DNA of 6,510 nucleotides, from assembly GCA_013140405.1 (NCBI GenBank), contig JABFSV010000259.1, forward strand, positions 1-6,510, given 5' to 3'. Source of the DNA: Methyloglobulus sp. (GTDB lineage Bacteria; Pseudomonadota; Gammaproteobacteria; Methylococcales; Methylomonadaceae). The notes beneath the pieces were generated by a model that was given only the letters and a program-made list of their open reading frames with translations, was not told the origin of the DNA and ran no database searches. The position numbers and the translations under genes were made by a program. Below, piece after piece: positions 1 through 5,646 of the stretch (its first letter is position 1; the number at the start of each line of letters is the position of its first letter).

Positions 1-365
1 TCAAGCCTTGGCTAACGTCCAATTCCACACCACCCGAAAAGGAACGCCTACAAAGCAAGGCTGACCGTGACAAACTGGACGGCTTGTATGACTGCGTGTT
101 GTGTGCCTGTTGTTCCACCAGTTGCCCAAGTTATTGGTGGAATTCTGATAAGTATTTGGGGCCAGCCGTATTGTTACAAGCCTATCGCTGGTTAGCGGAT
201 AGCCGTGACGAAAATACCGAAGAACGGTTAAATCAACTTGATGATGCCTTTAAGTTATATCGTTGCCACACTATCATGAACTGTACCGATACTTGTCCTA
301 AGGGTCTTAACCCCGCCAAAGCCATTGCGGAAACCAAAAAACTTCTAGTCAATCGAAAATCCTAA
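1..365 (+). CDS. sdhB: Succinate dehydrogenase iron-sulfur subunit, C-terminal part (5' end outside window)
   Basis: SdhB carries electrons from the FAD of SdhA through three Fe-S clusters to the membrane quinone site in complex II, on the cytoplasmic face of the inner membrane. The frame is open from the window edge (first full codon at base 3) to TAA at 363-365, giving about 120 residues, roughly the last half of the usual protein. Visible are the C-x2-C-x2-C-x3-CP block ([12 protein letters not shown]), whose first three ligand cysteines bind [4Fe-4S] and the fourth [3Fe-4S], and the second block [15 protein letters not shown], which supplies the remaining ligands. The PSYWW and RCH residues match the quinone-site Trp, Arg and His known from E. 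coli SdhB. All ligands are intact, so the gene is cut only by the window, not broken. sdhE follows 13 bases after the stop, as in an sdh operon tail. Confidence 0.97.
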   Translation, partial: KPWLTSNSTPPEKERLQSKADRDKLDGLYDCVLCACCSTSCPSYWWNSDKYLGPAVLLQAYRWLADSRDENTEERLNQLDDAFKLYRCHTIMNCTDTCPKGLNPAKAIAETKKLLVNRKS

Positions 366-378
366 TCGTTAATTCTGT

Positions 379-573
379 GTGGATGAGCTTACTAAATTAA
401 GGTGGCAATGCCGACGTGGCTCTAAAGAACTGGATTTGCTGCTAATTCATTATCTTGAAACCCGTTACCCAGTTGCCGACGAAGAAGAAAAAGCACGCTT
501 TACGGAAATGCTTAAATTGGATGATTTGGAGTTATTGGCACAGCATCATGTTTACTGGCTTGGGCCATCATAG
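379..573 (+). CDS. sdhE: FAD assembly factor SdhE (YgfY/CptB/Sdh5 family), short form
   Basis: SdhE is a small cytoplasmic helper that promotes covalent attachment of FAD to SdhA (and FrdA). The 64-residue product carries the family signature RRGSKELDLL near residues 12-21, containing the RGxxE motif that contacts the flavoprotein, and the downstream DDLELL segment equivalent to the DDPDLF of E. coli SdhE. The start is GTG at 379: an in-frame TAA at 370-372 lies just upstream and there is no other start before the motif. No clear Shine-Dalgarno sequence is seen, so translational coupling to sdhB, 13 bases upstream, is plausible. The protein is shorter than the 88 residues of E. coli SdhE: it ends at about the position of the fourth helix and lacks the last one. 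The other two frames past the stop show no recognisable missing tail, so this may be a natural short form. Confidence 0.9.
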   Translation: MDELTKLRWQCRRGSKELDLLLIHYLETRYPVADEEEKARFTEMLKLDDLELLAQHHVYWLGPS

Positions 574-751
574 GGCAGTTTGCAAAAAGAAAATATATAT
601 GTATGGCGTATAGCTGTTACGCCCCTATATATTGCTGTTGGTTACAAAGCCTTTTTTATGGCTCGGCACAAGGGCCGTTGCTCCAAACCAAGCCTGTACA
701 ACGGTATTTTGATTTATCTCGAAATGCTCCCAGTGTCTTACGGGCAATAAA
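574..751. other. Non-coding region between sdhE and the terminator, rich in inverted repeats
   Basis: No gene is recognised here. The stretch begins right after sdhE and would be its 3' untranslated region. It contains the large hairpin at 592-633, listed separately. It also contains several short complementary pairs: 638-643 with 686-691 (TTGGTT/AACCAA), 648-651 with 660-663 (AGCC/GGCT around a T-rich loop), 664-667 with 674-677 (CGGC/GCCG), and 675-680 with 699-704 (CCGTTG/CAACGG), the last followed by TATTTTGATTT. The first three could form a small three-way junction; the last is incompatible with the third. A function cannot be assigned. Confidence 0.5.
592..633. repeat. Large hairpin (14 paired bases in two stems) just after sdhE
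   Basis: Outer arms AATATATA (592-599) and TATATATT (626-633) pair perfectly over 8 bp. Inside, GGCGTA (605-610) and TACGCC (618-623) pair over 6 bp around a 7-base loop, with an asymmetric internal bulge (5 and 2 bases). It lies 18 bases after the sdhE stop. No T tract follows immediately on the + strand, so it resembles an mRNA 3'-end stabiliser or half of a weak terminator rather than a canonical intrinsic terminator. That function is inferred. Confidence 0.6.
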
Positions 752-780
752 AAAGCCCTTCGGCTTATCGTAAGGGCTTT
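745..780 (-). terminator. Intrinsic terminator of the ychF/tRNA-Met transcript, probably bidirectional
   Basis: Perfect 9-bp stem AAAGCCCTT (752-760) / AAGGGCTTT (772-780) with an 11-base loop. Read on the minus strand, the GC stem is followed by TTTTTTATT, a good U tract, beginning 8 bases after the 3' CCA end of the tRNA gene. On the + strand the tract is TTTATTTA, weaker but usable, so the same hairpin could also end sdhE transcription. Convergent genes sharing one terminator are common. Confidence 0.85.
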
Positions 781-787
781 ATTTACT

Positions 788-864
788 TGGTGGCGATAGG
801 TGGATTTGAACCACCGACCCCGGGGTTATGAATCCCGTGCTCTAACCAACTGAGCTATATCGCC
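788..864 (-). tRNA. tRNA-Met (anticodon CAT), elongator type
   Basis: Read on the minus strand, 77 bases fold as a full cloverleaf. The acceptor is GGCGATA/TATCGCC (perfect 7 bp), and the D stem is GCTC/GAGC with loop AGTTGGTTA. The anticodon loop is TTCATAA with CAT at 828-830. The variable loop is GGGTC, the T stem is GGTGG/CCACC with loop TTCAAAT, the discriminator is A and the CCA end is encoded. The G1-C72 pair excludes initiator tRNA-fMet, which has an unpaired C1/A72. A CAT anticodon can also belong to tRNA-Ile2 (lysidine-modified by TilS), but the overall sequence, with G1-G2-C3 and the GGGTC variable loop, fits elongator Met better. The lowest anticodon-stem pair (31-39) is A-C, not a Watson-Crick pair. 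It has its own promoter and terminator and lies 51 bases after ychF on the same strand. Confidence 0.93.
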
Positions 865-890
865 TTTAGAGGGGCTTTGAAAAACCGCGA

Positions 891-919
891 ATTATAGTTA
901 CCGACTCGCGCTTTGTCAA
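891..919 (-). promoter_or_regulatory. Consensus sigma70 promoter of tRNA-Met, overlapping the ychF stop
   Basis: On the minus strand a perfect -35 box TTGACA (919-914) is followed by exactly 17 bases and a perfect -10 box TATAAT (896-891). Transcription should start near 884, giving a leader of about 20 bases before the tRNA, with a GC-rich segment (TCGCGG) just after the -10 box as is typical of stringently controlled stable RNA promoters. The TGA stop codon of ychF (918-916) lies inside the TTGACA hexamer. Confidence 0.9.
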
Positions 920-2007
920 ACGTTGAATCGAAAATGCACAACATCGCCGTCTTTAACAATGTAGTCTTTGCCTTCTAGGCGCCATTTCCCGGCATCTTTT
1001 GCGCCTTGTTCACCTTTATAGGTGATAAAGTCCTGATAGGAAATAACTTCGGCTCGGATAAATCCTTTTTCAAAATCGGTGTGAATAACGCCCGCTGATT
1101 GTGGGGCAGTCGCCCCGTTGGGGATAGTCCATGCCCTGACTTCTTTTACGCCAGCGGTAAAATAAGTGGCTAGATTTAGCAAGCTGTAGCCAGCTCTTAC
1201 GACACGGTTAAGGCCTGGCTCCTCTAGCCCTAAGTCGTCAAGGAACTCCTTCTTTTCATCATCTTCCAGTTGGGCAATTTCTGATTCGATAGCGGCACAA
1301 ATCGCCACCACCATAGCGCCTTCGTTATCCGCAAACGCCTGGACTTTATCAAGCAAAGGATTATTGCTAAAACCGTCATCCTGGACATTGGCTATGTACA
1401 TGGTCGGTTTAAGGGTTAACAAGCACAAGTCTTTGATGAGGGCTTTTTCTTCATCATCCAAATTTAGTCCCCGCGCAGGTTGACCGGCATCCAATTGCTG
1501 GTAGATGCGATCTAAAACCTGCTTCTTTGCCAAATCATCTTTGTTACCGGACTTGGACGCTTTGCTAACACGCAACAGCGCCCGTTCCACGGAAGCCATG
1601 TCGGCAAGTGCCAATTCGGTATTGATGACTTCAATATCTGAAAGCGGATCGATTTTTCCGGCAACGTGGACAACATTATCATCCTCAAAGCAACGGACAA
1701 CATGGGCAATCGCATCGGTTTCGCGGATATTCGCCAGAAACTGGTTGCCCAAACCTTCGCCTTTGGATGCACCGGCGACGAGACCCGCGATATCGACAAA
1801 CTCGATAGTGGTAGGGATGATGCGCTCTGGTTTAACGATTTCTGCCAGCTTGTCCATTCTGGGGTCAGGGACAGGCACGACACCGACATTGGGGTCAATG
1901 GTGCAAAACGGGTAGTTTTCTGCCGCAATCTTTGCCTGGGTAAGCGCATTAAACAAGGTTGATTTGCCCACATTGGGTAAACCAACAATTCCACAATAAA
2001 GTGCCAT
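916..2007 (-). CDS. ychF: Redox-regulated ribosome-binding ATPase YchF (Obg/OLA1 family)
   Basis: YchF is a universally conserved P-loop NTPase that, unlike most of its relatives, prefers ATP. It binds ribosomes and is linked to translation control and oxidative stress responses. The 363 residues equal the E. coli length and align end to end. The Walker A/G1 motif GLPNVGKST is at residues 9-17 and the G3 motif DIAG at 72-75, followed by [15 protein letters not shown] at 207-210 replaces the NKxD guanine-specificity motif, as expected for an ATP user. A helical insertion lies in the middle, and the C-terminal TGS-like domain runs from about 278 and ends in [12 protein letters not shown]. The ATG at 2007 is the family start ([12 protein letters not shown]); the upstream AAGAAAA is only a weak ribosome site. 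The pth gene, its frequent neighbour in Enterobacteria, is not upstream here. Confidence 0.98.
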   Translation of the reverse strand: MALYCGIVGLPNVGKSTLFNALTQAKIAAENYPFCTIDPNVGVVPVPDPRMDKLAEIVKPERIIPTTIEFVDIAGLVAGASKGEGLGNQFLANIRETDAIAHVVRCFEDDNVVHVAGKIDPLSDIEVINTELALADMASVERALLRVSKASKSGNKDDLAKKQVLDRIYQQLDAGQPARGLNLDDEEKALIKDLCLLTLKPTMYIANVQDDGFSNNPLLDKVQAFADNEGAMVVAICAAIESEIAQLEDDEKKEFLDDLGLEEPGLNRVVRAGYSLLNLATYFTAGVKEVRAWTIPNGATAPQSAGVIHTDFEKGFIRAEVISYQDFITYKGEQGAKDAGKWRLEGKDYIVKDGDVVHFRFNV

Positions 2008-2083
2008 AATTTTCTTGGAAACGAATTAAGAGTCAGTGTTAAGGAGGAAATCTACTTGCTCAGGGATTCCTATAAGTCAGGGC

Positions 2084-2089
2084 ATTATA
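2084..2089 (-). promoter_or_regulatory. Possible -10 box for ychF
   Basis: A perfect TATAAT hexamer is present on the minus strand about 77 bases upstream of the ychF ATG. No convincing -35 box sits 16-18 bases further upstream (GCCCAG at the 17-base spacing), and the preceding bases do not form a proper extended -10. It is offered as the best candidate in the 124-base gap between ychF and the gene upstream of it. Confidence 0.4.
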
Positions 2090-2131
2090 CAAGCTCCAAC
2101 AACAATCTGGGCGTTTAATGTGGTCACAAAG

Positions 2132-2542
2132 CTAATGCACTGTTATTTTTAGTTTGACGATAAAGCGCCGATAATCGTCCTCGCTCAGTGCATCATTAGC
2201 GATGATAATGGTGGGTTTATCCTGAACCTGAAGAAATATAAAACTCGTCGTAATGACGGTTGACGTTAAAATTTCGACTGCTTCAAAATCACCACCATTG
2301 GAAATCTGCCAACCTAGATTTTCTGAATGCTTGATACTGCGCTTTTCATTTGTAACCTTATGAAAAGTCATTTTGAAATTTAGCCCTATAAAAGCGGCGA
2401 CAGCTAATTTCAAAACGAATGGCAAAGAATTGGCAAAACTCGCACACAAAGTCAATAGATGAATCGCAATGAATAAGCGCTGTAATTTCTTTGACGGTTC
2501 TAGTTTTACGAAAAATGATTTCCCGTGCTTTTTCGCTATCAA
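2132..2542 (-). CDS. YgfX/CptA-family inner-membrane protein
   Basis: The 136-residue product has the build of the YgfX (CptA) family. A short N-terminus with the VKLEPSKKLQ motif precedes two close hydrophobic segments at about residues 22-38 and 41-56. A small, probably cytoplasmic beta-rich domain follows, ending in TIIIANDALSEDDYRRFIVKL, which matches the E. coli WLAADSMDEAEWRDLRRIL region. In E. coli ygfX sits directly next to sdhE (ygfY) and was first described as a toxin acting on FtsZ and MreB, with YgfY as antitoxin. The toxin role is disputed, because SdhE is now known as a flavinylation factor. The start is taken as TTG at 2542, since an in-frame TAG lies three codons upstream and no ATG or GTG precedes the conserved motif; the ribosome site is weak. 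It lies 80 bases downstream of the next membrane-protein gene on the same strand. Family assignment is by pattern, so the symbol is left blank. Confidence 0.78.
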   Translation of the reverse strand: MIAKKHGKSFFVKLEPSKKLQRLFIAIHLLTLCASFANSLPFVLKLAVAAFIGLNFKMTFHKVTNEKRSIKHSENLGWQISNGGDFEAVEILTSTVITTSFIFLQVQDKPTIIIANDALSEDDYRRFIVKLKITVH

Positions 2543-2622
2543 CTGTAAAACCTAAACTAACCCATTCAACACGGGGTGATAAGACCAAAACGAACTCATC
2601 ACCCAGAGAGAATTTTTATAGT

Positions 2623-3354
2623 TTATTTACTGGCAAACAAGGGGTCACTCTGATCCTCAGCATCTTGAGCCATAAAATAATTCTTAAAATACGGCATAAA
2701 ACTGCCGGTAATCGGGATGGAGAAAAAACAATACATAGCCGCAGCTTCCCCAGTGGTCACACCAAAAATCCATTGCGGCATGAACAAGGTCAGGATTGCC
2801 ATGATGAAATGGTAGCTTGCCATTTTCTGGTTGTTCTTCCACAAGAAACCGCTTAACGCCAAGCCGAATAACGAACCGTGGGTTACAAACAAACCAAACG
2901 CACTTTGGATTGCATAACCAATATGATACTTGCCCATATACAAGCAGGAAATCATATCGCCGATAAAATTAGGGGCGATGTCGAACAGTTGCCAGTTTCT
3001 GGGCAAGAAGCTGCAAACAATAAAAAACGCACTGAGCGTAGCGCCTATCATCGTCGCTTTCAGCAGGGCCGTTTTATCTGACGAATACGTAGCAAGCGCG
3101 GGCATTATGGCGAACGCTTGCAAGCTGATGTGGTAAGTTGATAGTTCGCTTAGAAAGTAATTCGTCCCGTAGCCACATTGGTCGGCAACGGGATAAGCGA
3201 AATACTGGATGAGTTCCATTAAGGAAAAGTGGAAAATGGCATACGATCTTGCTGCCCTTACCCAGAAAGTTTCTTCTTTATCGAGGAAAGTCACGCTGGC
3301 GGCTGCAAATCCGACCACACCCAAACTGAGCGACATATTGGCACTAAAACACAT
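2623..3354 (-). CDS. Multi-pass membrane protein of unknown function beginning MCFSA (DUF5765/DUF6629-like)
   Basis: This 243-residue product has about seven hydrophobic segments: near residues 7-24, 36-55, 72-90, 97-117, 145-172 (one or two passes), 180-198 and 203-223. It ends in a polar tail (AQDAEDQSDPLFASK) that should be cytoplasmic or periplasmic. The N-terminal MCFSA followed by a hydrophobic helix, then the FSLMELIQYFAY block and DQCGYGTNYFLSELSTYHISLQAF, resemble families of uncharacterised membrane proteins known as DUF5765 and DUF6629; I recall these only by pattern and cannot choose firmly between them. Conserved Cys2, Cys60, His75 and Gln79 could mark a metal or cofactor site, but this is speculation. 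ATG at 3354 is the start, because the MCFSA motif sits exactly there. It probably forms a two-gene unit with the downstream ygfX-like gene, and its promoter must lie in the region shared with parE. Confidence 0.75.
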   Translation of the reverse strand: MCFSANMSLSLGVVGFAAASVTFLDKEETFWVRAARSYAIFHFSLMELIQYFAYPVADQCGYGTNYFLSELSTYHISLQAFAIMPALATYSSDKTALLKATMIGATLSAFFIVCSFLPRNWQLFDIAPNFIGDMISCLYMGKYHIGYAIQSAFGLFVTHGSLFGLALSGFLWKNNQKMASYHFIMAILTLFMPQWIFGVTTGEAAAMYCFFSIPITGSFMPYFKNYFMAQDAEDQSDPLFASK

Positions 3355-3416
3355 AGATAATCCGTATTTTGACTATATTAAAATTAATGGCTATTGTTAG
3401 GATATAACCTTCGCTA

Positions 3417-3441
3417 ACTCGATAAAGTTCGTAGATCGAGT
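3417..3441. repeat. Inverted repeat ACTCGAT / ATCGAGT in the divergent promoter region
   Basis: ACTCGAT (3417-3423) and ATCGAGT (3435-3441) are perfect reverse complements of 7 bp separated by 11 bases. The centre-to-centre spacing of 18 bases, close to two helical turns, would suit a dimeric regulator, but no regulator is identified. It is not followed by a T tract, so a terminator role is unlikely. Confidence 0.4.
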
Positions 3442-3502
3442 AAGTTTGCAGTCACACACAACCGTGAATTCTAACAACAATTAAGCCTTTTTTTTAGTTT
3501 TT

Positions 3503-3531
3503 TTGACAGCACCAAACAGCTTTGTTAAAAA
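3503..3531 (+). promoter_or_regulatory. Probable sigma70 promoter of parE
   Basis: A perfect -35 box TTGACA (3503-3508) is followed by a 17-base spacer and TAAAAA (3526-3531), a 4-of-6 match to the -10 consensus. The -10 box is helped by a TGn extension (TGT at 3523-3525). T-rich tracts lie directly upstream. The transcript would carry a leader of roughly 110 bases before the parE start. Confidence 0.65.
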
Positions 3532-3650
3532 TCACAACCTGAATCCAGGATAAGGCGGTATAAAGGTGTCACTTAAGGAATGCCGATTTAATCTGCGTTA
3601 CCCTAACTTTTGAAAAAATCGACAAATAGCAAATAAGGCAACCCAAACGG

Positions 3651-5543
3651 ATGAGCAACGAATATAACGCAGCGGCAATCGAGGTATTGACGGGATTGGA
3701 GCCGGTACGTAAGCGCCCTGGCATGTATACCGATACGACCCGACCTAACCATCTGGTACAGGAGGTCGTCGATAATAGTGTCGATGAAGCCATTGCTGGT
3801 CATGCAGATACAATTGATGTAATTATCTACAAAGACGGCTCGATACGGGTGAGCGACAACGGGCGTGGGATGCCGGTTGACAAGCATCCAGAACAGGGTA
3901 TTCCTGGCGTGGAAGTTATCATGACGCAGCTTCACGCGGGCGGGAAATTCTCCAATAAAAATTACCAATTTTCCGGCGGTTTGCATGGTGTGGGCATTTC
4001 TGTCGTGAATGCGCTGTCTGCCAAGCTGGAGGTTGACGTTAAACGCAACGGCAAAAGCTATCAGATGACATTTGCCGATGGCGAAAAACAAACGGAACTG
4101 CGGGAAATAGGTACGGTTGGGCGCAATAACACGGGGACATCCGTCACGTTCTGGCCGAACGAGAAATACTTCGATTCCAATAAGGTATCGGTATTAAAAC
4201 TTAAGCATGTGCTGCGGGCCAAGGCGGTGTTGTGTCCAGGTCTGAAAATCAGCCTGAAAGTTGACCAGACCGATGAAGACTATTATTGGTGTTATGAAGA
4301 TGGCTTGAAAGAATATTTGCTGGATCGTATCGGCAATATCGAGTTTTATCCCGACCAGCCATTTATGGGCAATATGGCTGGTAATCACGAAGCGGTCGAG
4401 TGGGGCATCATCTGGGCAGCTGAAAATCCGCCCGAAATGCTGGCTGAAAGCTACGTCAACCTAGTGCCTACCGTGCAAGGCGGAACGCACGTCAATGGTT
4501 TACGTGCAGGCTTGACCGAAGCCATGCGGGAATTTTGCGAAATCCGCAACCTGCTTCCACGCGGCGTTAAAGTTGCACCTGAAGATGTGTGGGAAAACTG
4601 CCATTACGTGCTGTCAGTAAAGCTGGAAGACCCCCAATTTTCAGGGCAAACCAAAGAAAGACTGAGTTCTAGGGAATGCGTCGCCTTTATTTCCGGCGTT
4701 GCCAAAGATGGCTTTAGTTTGTGGCTAAACCAACACCCAAACGAAGGCGAAAAAATTGCCGAAATCATCATCAACAGCGCCCAAAAACGCTTGCGTGCGA
4801 ATAAAGCCATTATCCGCAAACGCATCACATCAGGACCCGCATTACCTGGAAAACTGGCCGACTGCTCAGCACAGGATATCGCACGGACTGAGTTGTTTTT
4901 GGTGGAAGGCGATTCCGCAGGTGGTTCAGCAAAGCAAGCCAGGGAGCGTGATTTTCAGGCGATCATGCCGCTACGTGGCAAAATCTTGAATACCTGGGAG
5001 GTTGAATCTAACCAAGTGATGGCTTCTCAGGAAGTCCATGATATTGCCGTCGCCTTGGGTATAGAACCGGGTTGTAACGATTTGCAGAACCTGCGTTATG
5101 GCAAGGTGTGCATACTTGCTGATGCCGATTCAGATGGTAGCCACATTGCAACTCTAATCTGCGCCCTGTTTTACCAGCATTTCCATGCCCTGGTTGCCGC
5201 AGGGCATGTTTTTGTCGCCATGCCGCCTTTGTACCGAATTGATGTCGGTAAGCGGGTGTTTTATGCGCTAGATGAAGCGGAACGGCTCGGTGTTCTCGAC
5301 CGAATTAAGGCAGAAAAAATCAAAGGCGCAATTTCGGTGCAACGCTTCAAAGGCTTGGGTGAAATGAATCCCTCCCAACTGCGGGAAACTACCATGAACC
5401 CAGATACCCGTCGATTGGTGCAATTGACCATCGAAACAACTGACGACACCCGTGGTCAACTGGATTTATTGCTGGCTAAAAAACGTGCGCCAGACCGAAA
5501 GAACTGGCTGGAAACTAAAGGGAATTTAGCGGATATTGTGTAA
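3651..5543 (+). CDS. parE: DNA topoisomerase IV subunit B (ParE)
   Basis: ParE is the ATPase half of topoisomerase IV; with ParC it separates linked daughter chromosomes and relaxes supercoils. All 630 residues are present, the same length as E. coli ParE. The GHKL ATPase domain shows Glu38 (general base) and Asn42 in QEVVDNSVDEA, Asp69 in SDNGRGMP, and HAGGKFSN and GGLHGVG (95-115). The transducer domain carries the QTK loop with Lys335. The TOPRIM domain has LVEGDSAGGSA with Glu419, PLRGKILN (440-447) and DADSDGSHI with Asp491 and Asp493, followed by the conserved QRFKGLGEMNP (564-574). The absence of the long GyrB-type insertion and the NYQFSGGLHGVG wording favour ParE over GyrB. The ATG fits the family start (MSNEYNAAAIEVLTGLEPVR); a TAAGG lies 12 bases upstream, rather far for a Shine-Dalgarno. 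parC is not adjacent: the next gene is on the opposite strand. No odd base use or truncation. Confidence 0.99.
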   Translation: MSNEYNAAAIEVLTGLEPVRKRPGMYTDTTRPNHLVQEVVDNSVDEAIAGHADTIDVIIYKDGSIRVSDNGRGMPVDKHPEQGIPGVEVIMTQLHAGGKFSNKNYQFSGGLHGVGISVVNALSAKLEVDVKRNGKSYQMTFADGEKQTELREIGTVGRNNTGTSVTFWPNEKYFDSNKVSVLKLKHVLRAKAVLCPGLKISLKVDQTDEDYYWCYEDGLKEYLLDRIGNIEFYPDQPFMGNMAGNHEAVEWGIIWAAENPPEMLAESYVNLVPTVQGGTHVNGLRAGLTEAMREFCEIRNLLPRGVKVAPEDVWENCHYVLSVKLEDPQFSGQTKERLSSRECVAFISGVAKDGFSLWLNQHPNEGEKIAEIIINSAQKRLRANKAIIRKRITSGPALPGKLADCSAQDIARTELFLVEGDSAGGSAKQARERDFQAIMPLRGKILNTWEVESNQVMASQEVHDIAVALGIEPGCNDLQNLRYGKVCILADADSDGSHIATLICALFYQHFHALVAAGHVFVAMPPLYRIDVGKRVFYALDEAERLGVLDRIKAEKIKGAISVQRFKGLGEMNPSQLRETTMNPDTRRLVQLTIETTDDTRGQLDLLLAKKRAPDRKNWLETKGNLADIV

Positions 5544-5555
5544 ATAGATGTATAT

Positions 5556-5584
5556 GGTGCAATAGACAGTAGCCGTATTGCACC
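5556..5584. repeat. First of two tandem hairpins between parE and the exported-protein gene
   Basis: GGTGCAATA (5556-5564) and TATTGCACC (5576-5584) form a perfect 9-bp stem with an 11-base loop, 12 bases after the parE stop. No T tract follows on either strand, so on its own it is not a classic terminator. Its arms match those of the second hairpin at 8 of 9 positions. Confidence 0.75.
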
Positions 5585-5606
5585 GTGTGGCGGAAACAGA
5601 ACATCA

Positions 5607-5633
5607 GGTGGAATACGTTATCGCTATTCCACC
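5607..5633. terminator. Second tandem hairpin, possible shared terminator of parE and the convergent gene
   Basis: GGTGGAATA (5607-5615) and TATTCCACC (5625-5633) form a perfect 9-bp stem with a 9-base loop. On the + strand a loose T-rich stretch (GGTTATGTTTTA) follows; on the minus strand the following bases TGATGTTCTGTTTCC are only mildly T-rich. Lying between convergent genes it is the natural place for termination in both directions, but the U tracts are poor, so factor-dependent termination or RNA 3'-end protection is equally possible. Confidence 0.5.
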
Positions 5634-5646
5634 CTATGGTTATGTT

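Larger units (their letters stand above)
3355..3650. other. Divergent intergenic region between the MCFSA membrane protein gene and parE
   Basis: These 296 bases hold no gene. They contain the probable parE promoter (3503-3531), with two T tracts just before it (T8 at 3488-3495 and T7 at 3498-3504) that could act as an A/T-rich upstream element. There is an imperfectly centred inverted repeat at 3417-3441. The leftmost part (3360-3415) is A/T-rich and must hold the promoter of the minus-strand gene, though no clear -35/-10 pair could be picked on that strand. A second TATAAA hexamer at 3559-3564 has no matching -35 box. Confidence 0.6.

Noticed and set aside
788..864. tRNA-Met as an attachment site of an integrated element.
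   Set aside because: No integrase gene and no duplicate of the tRNA 3' end was seen in the window, and both neighbours are housekeeping genes.
788..864. tRNA-Ile2 (CAT, lysidine-modified) or initiator tRNA-fMet.
   Set aside because: G1-C72 pairing rules out initiator; the acceptor stem and variable loop fit elongator Met better than Ile2, though Ile2 is not strictly excluded without comparing the other CAT tRNAs of the genome.
1505..1994. Open frames on the + strand (1505-1915, 1666-1962) and in another minus frame (1512-1994) inside ychF.
   Set aside because: All lie within the complete, fully conserved ychF gene and carry no motifs.
2358..2588. A second minus-strand frame of 76 codons from a TTG at 2588 overlapping the start of the ygfX-like gene, whose first part reads rather protein-like (EWVSLGFTVDSEKAREII).
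   Set aside because: Most of it overlaps the ygfX-like frame, which carries the family motifs; the end turns into an unusual Cys/Phe-rich sequence, and there is no ribosome site. A frameshifted remnant cannot be fully excluded, but nothing identifies it.
2491..2856. Open frame of 121 codons on the + strand.
   Set aside because: It runs opposite the ygfX-like and MCFSA membrane protein genes, and its product is low in hydrophobic order with no recognisable motif; a shadow frame.
3603..4091. Minus-strand frame of 162 codons opposite the start of parE.
   Set aside because: parE is unambiguous there; the antisense product shows no domain and has no ribosome site.
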